Positions 14,676-14,676 of a DNA stretch of 14,676 bases are shown one piece after another; the stretch's first letter is position 1, and each line of letters opens with the position of its first letter. This stretch comes from an uncultured Planctomycetales bacterium (GTDB lineage: Bacteria > Planctomycetota > Planctomycetia > Pirellulales > Thermoguttaceae). Both the position numbers and the translations under genes were made by a program. The stretch is from assembly GCA_937889015.1 (NCBI GenBank), contig CALARR010000095.1, forward strand, positions 1-14,676, given 5' to 3'. The notes beneath the pieces were generated by a model. It ran no database searches, was not told where the DNA came from, and saw only the letters and a program-made list of their open reading frames with translations.

Positions 14676-14676
14676 G

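Larger units (their letters stand above)
14175..14676. other. Gene-free repeat-rich intergenic region
   Basis: No gene is supported in these 502 bases. They contain a long inverted repeat (14296-14341), GGATGTTGGAT-type direct repeats (14408-14434), a 44-base-period tandem repeat (14463 to about 14571) and two adjacent hairpins (14631-14676). Short open frames here merely translate the repeats. The region probably continues beyond the right edge. Confidence 0.7.

Overview
The window reads as part of a planctomycete chromosome (Planctomycetota, perhaps Pirellulales). The evidence is compositional and contextual. Coding DNA is GC-rich. There are two adjacent secreted formylglycine sulfatases, a Gfo/Idh/MocA oxidoreductase with a Tat signal, a XylR-like regulator (LacI-type sensor fused to an AraC DNA-binding domain), and an intergenic array of TCGAATG/GGACGAA-type repeats. 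No rRNA, tRNA, CRISPR array, transposase or integrase was seen. Taxonomy is inference; there is no marker gene for phylogeny.

Layout. (1) 1-3000, minus strand: two type I sulfatases in tandem. The downstream one loses its C-terminus at the left edge. A TAGAAT -10-like promoter lies upstream near 3073. (2) 3001-3621: a 621-base divergent intergenic region with promoter-like elements facing both ways. (3) 3622-9613, plus strand: gltB and gltD, the two subunits of NADPH-dependent glutamate synthase, overlapping by 8 bases. (4) 9636-12806, minus strand: a three-gene run in transcription order: cobalamin-binding (corrinoid) protein, URO-D-family methyltransferase, Tat-signal Gfo/Idh/MocA oxidoreductase. 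It converges on gltD with a 22-base gap. (5) 12975-14174, plus strand: the XylR-like regulator, divergent from the corrinoid operon. (6) 14175-14676: gene-free DNA with a long inverted repeat, a 44-base-period tandem repeat and two tandem CTCGC/GCGAG hairpins running to the window edge.

How the parts work together. GltBD is housekeeping ammonia assimilation (2-oxoglutarate + glutamine + NADPH to 2 glutamate). The sulfatases suggest removal of sulfate from polysaccharides outside the cytoplasm. The most interesting unit is the corrinoid protein, URO-D methyltransferase and sugar-type oxidoreductase divergent from a sugar-sensor-type regulator. A pair of 17-base direct repeats 22 bases apart lies between them, in the right place for an AraC-family operator. 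It is plausibly an inducible corrinoid-dependent demethylation module, perhaps for a methylated sugar or related methoxy compound. The substrate is not shown by the sequence, and the other expected parts (second methyltransferase, corrinoid reactivase) are not in the window.
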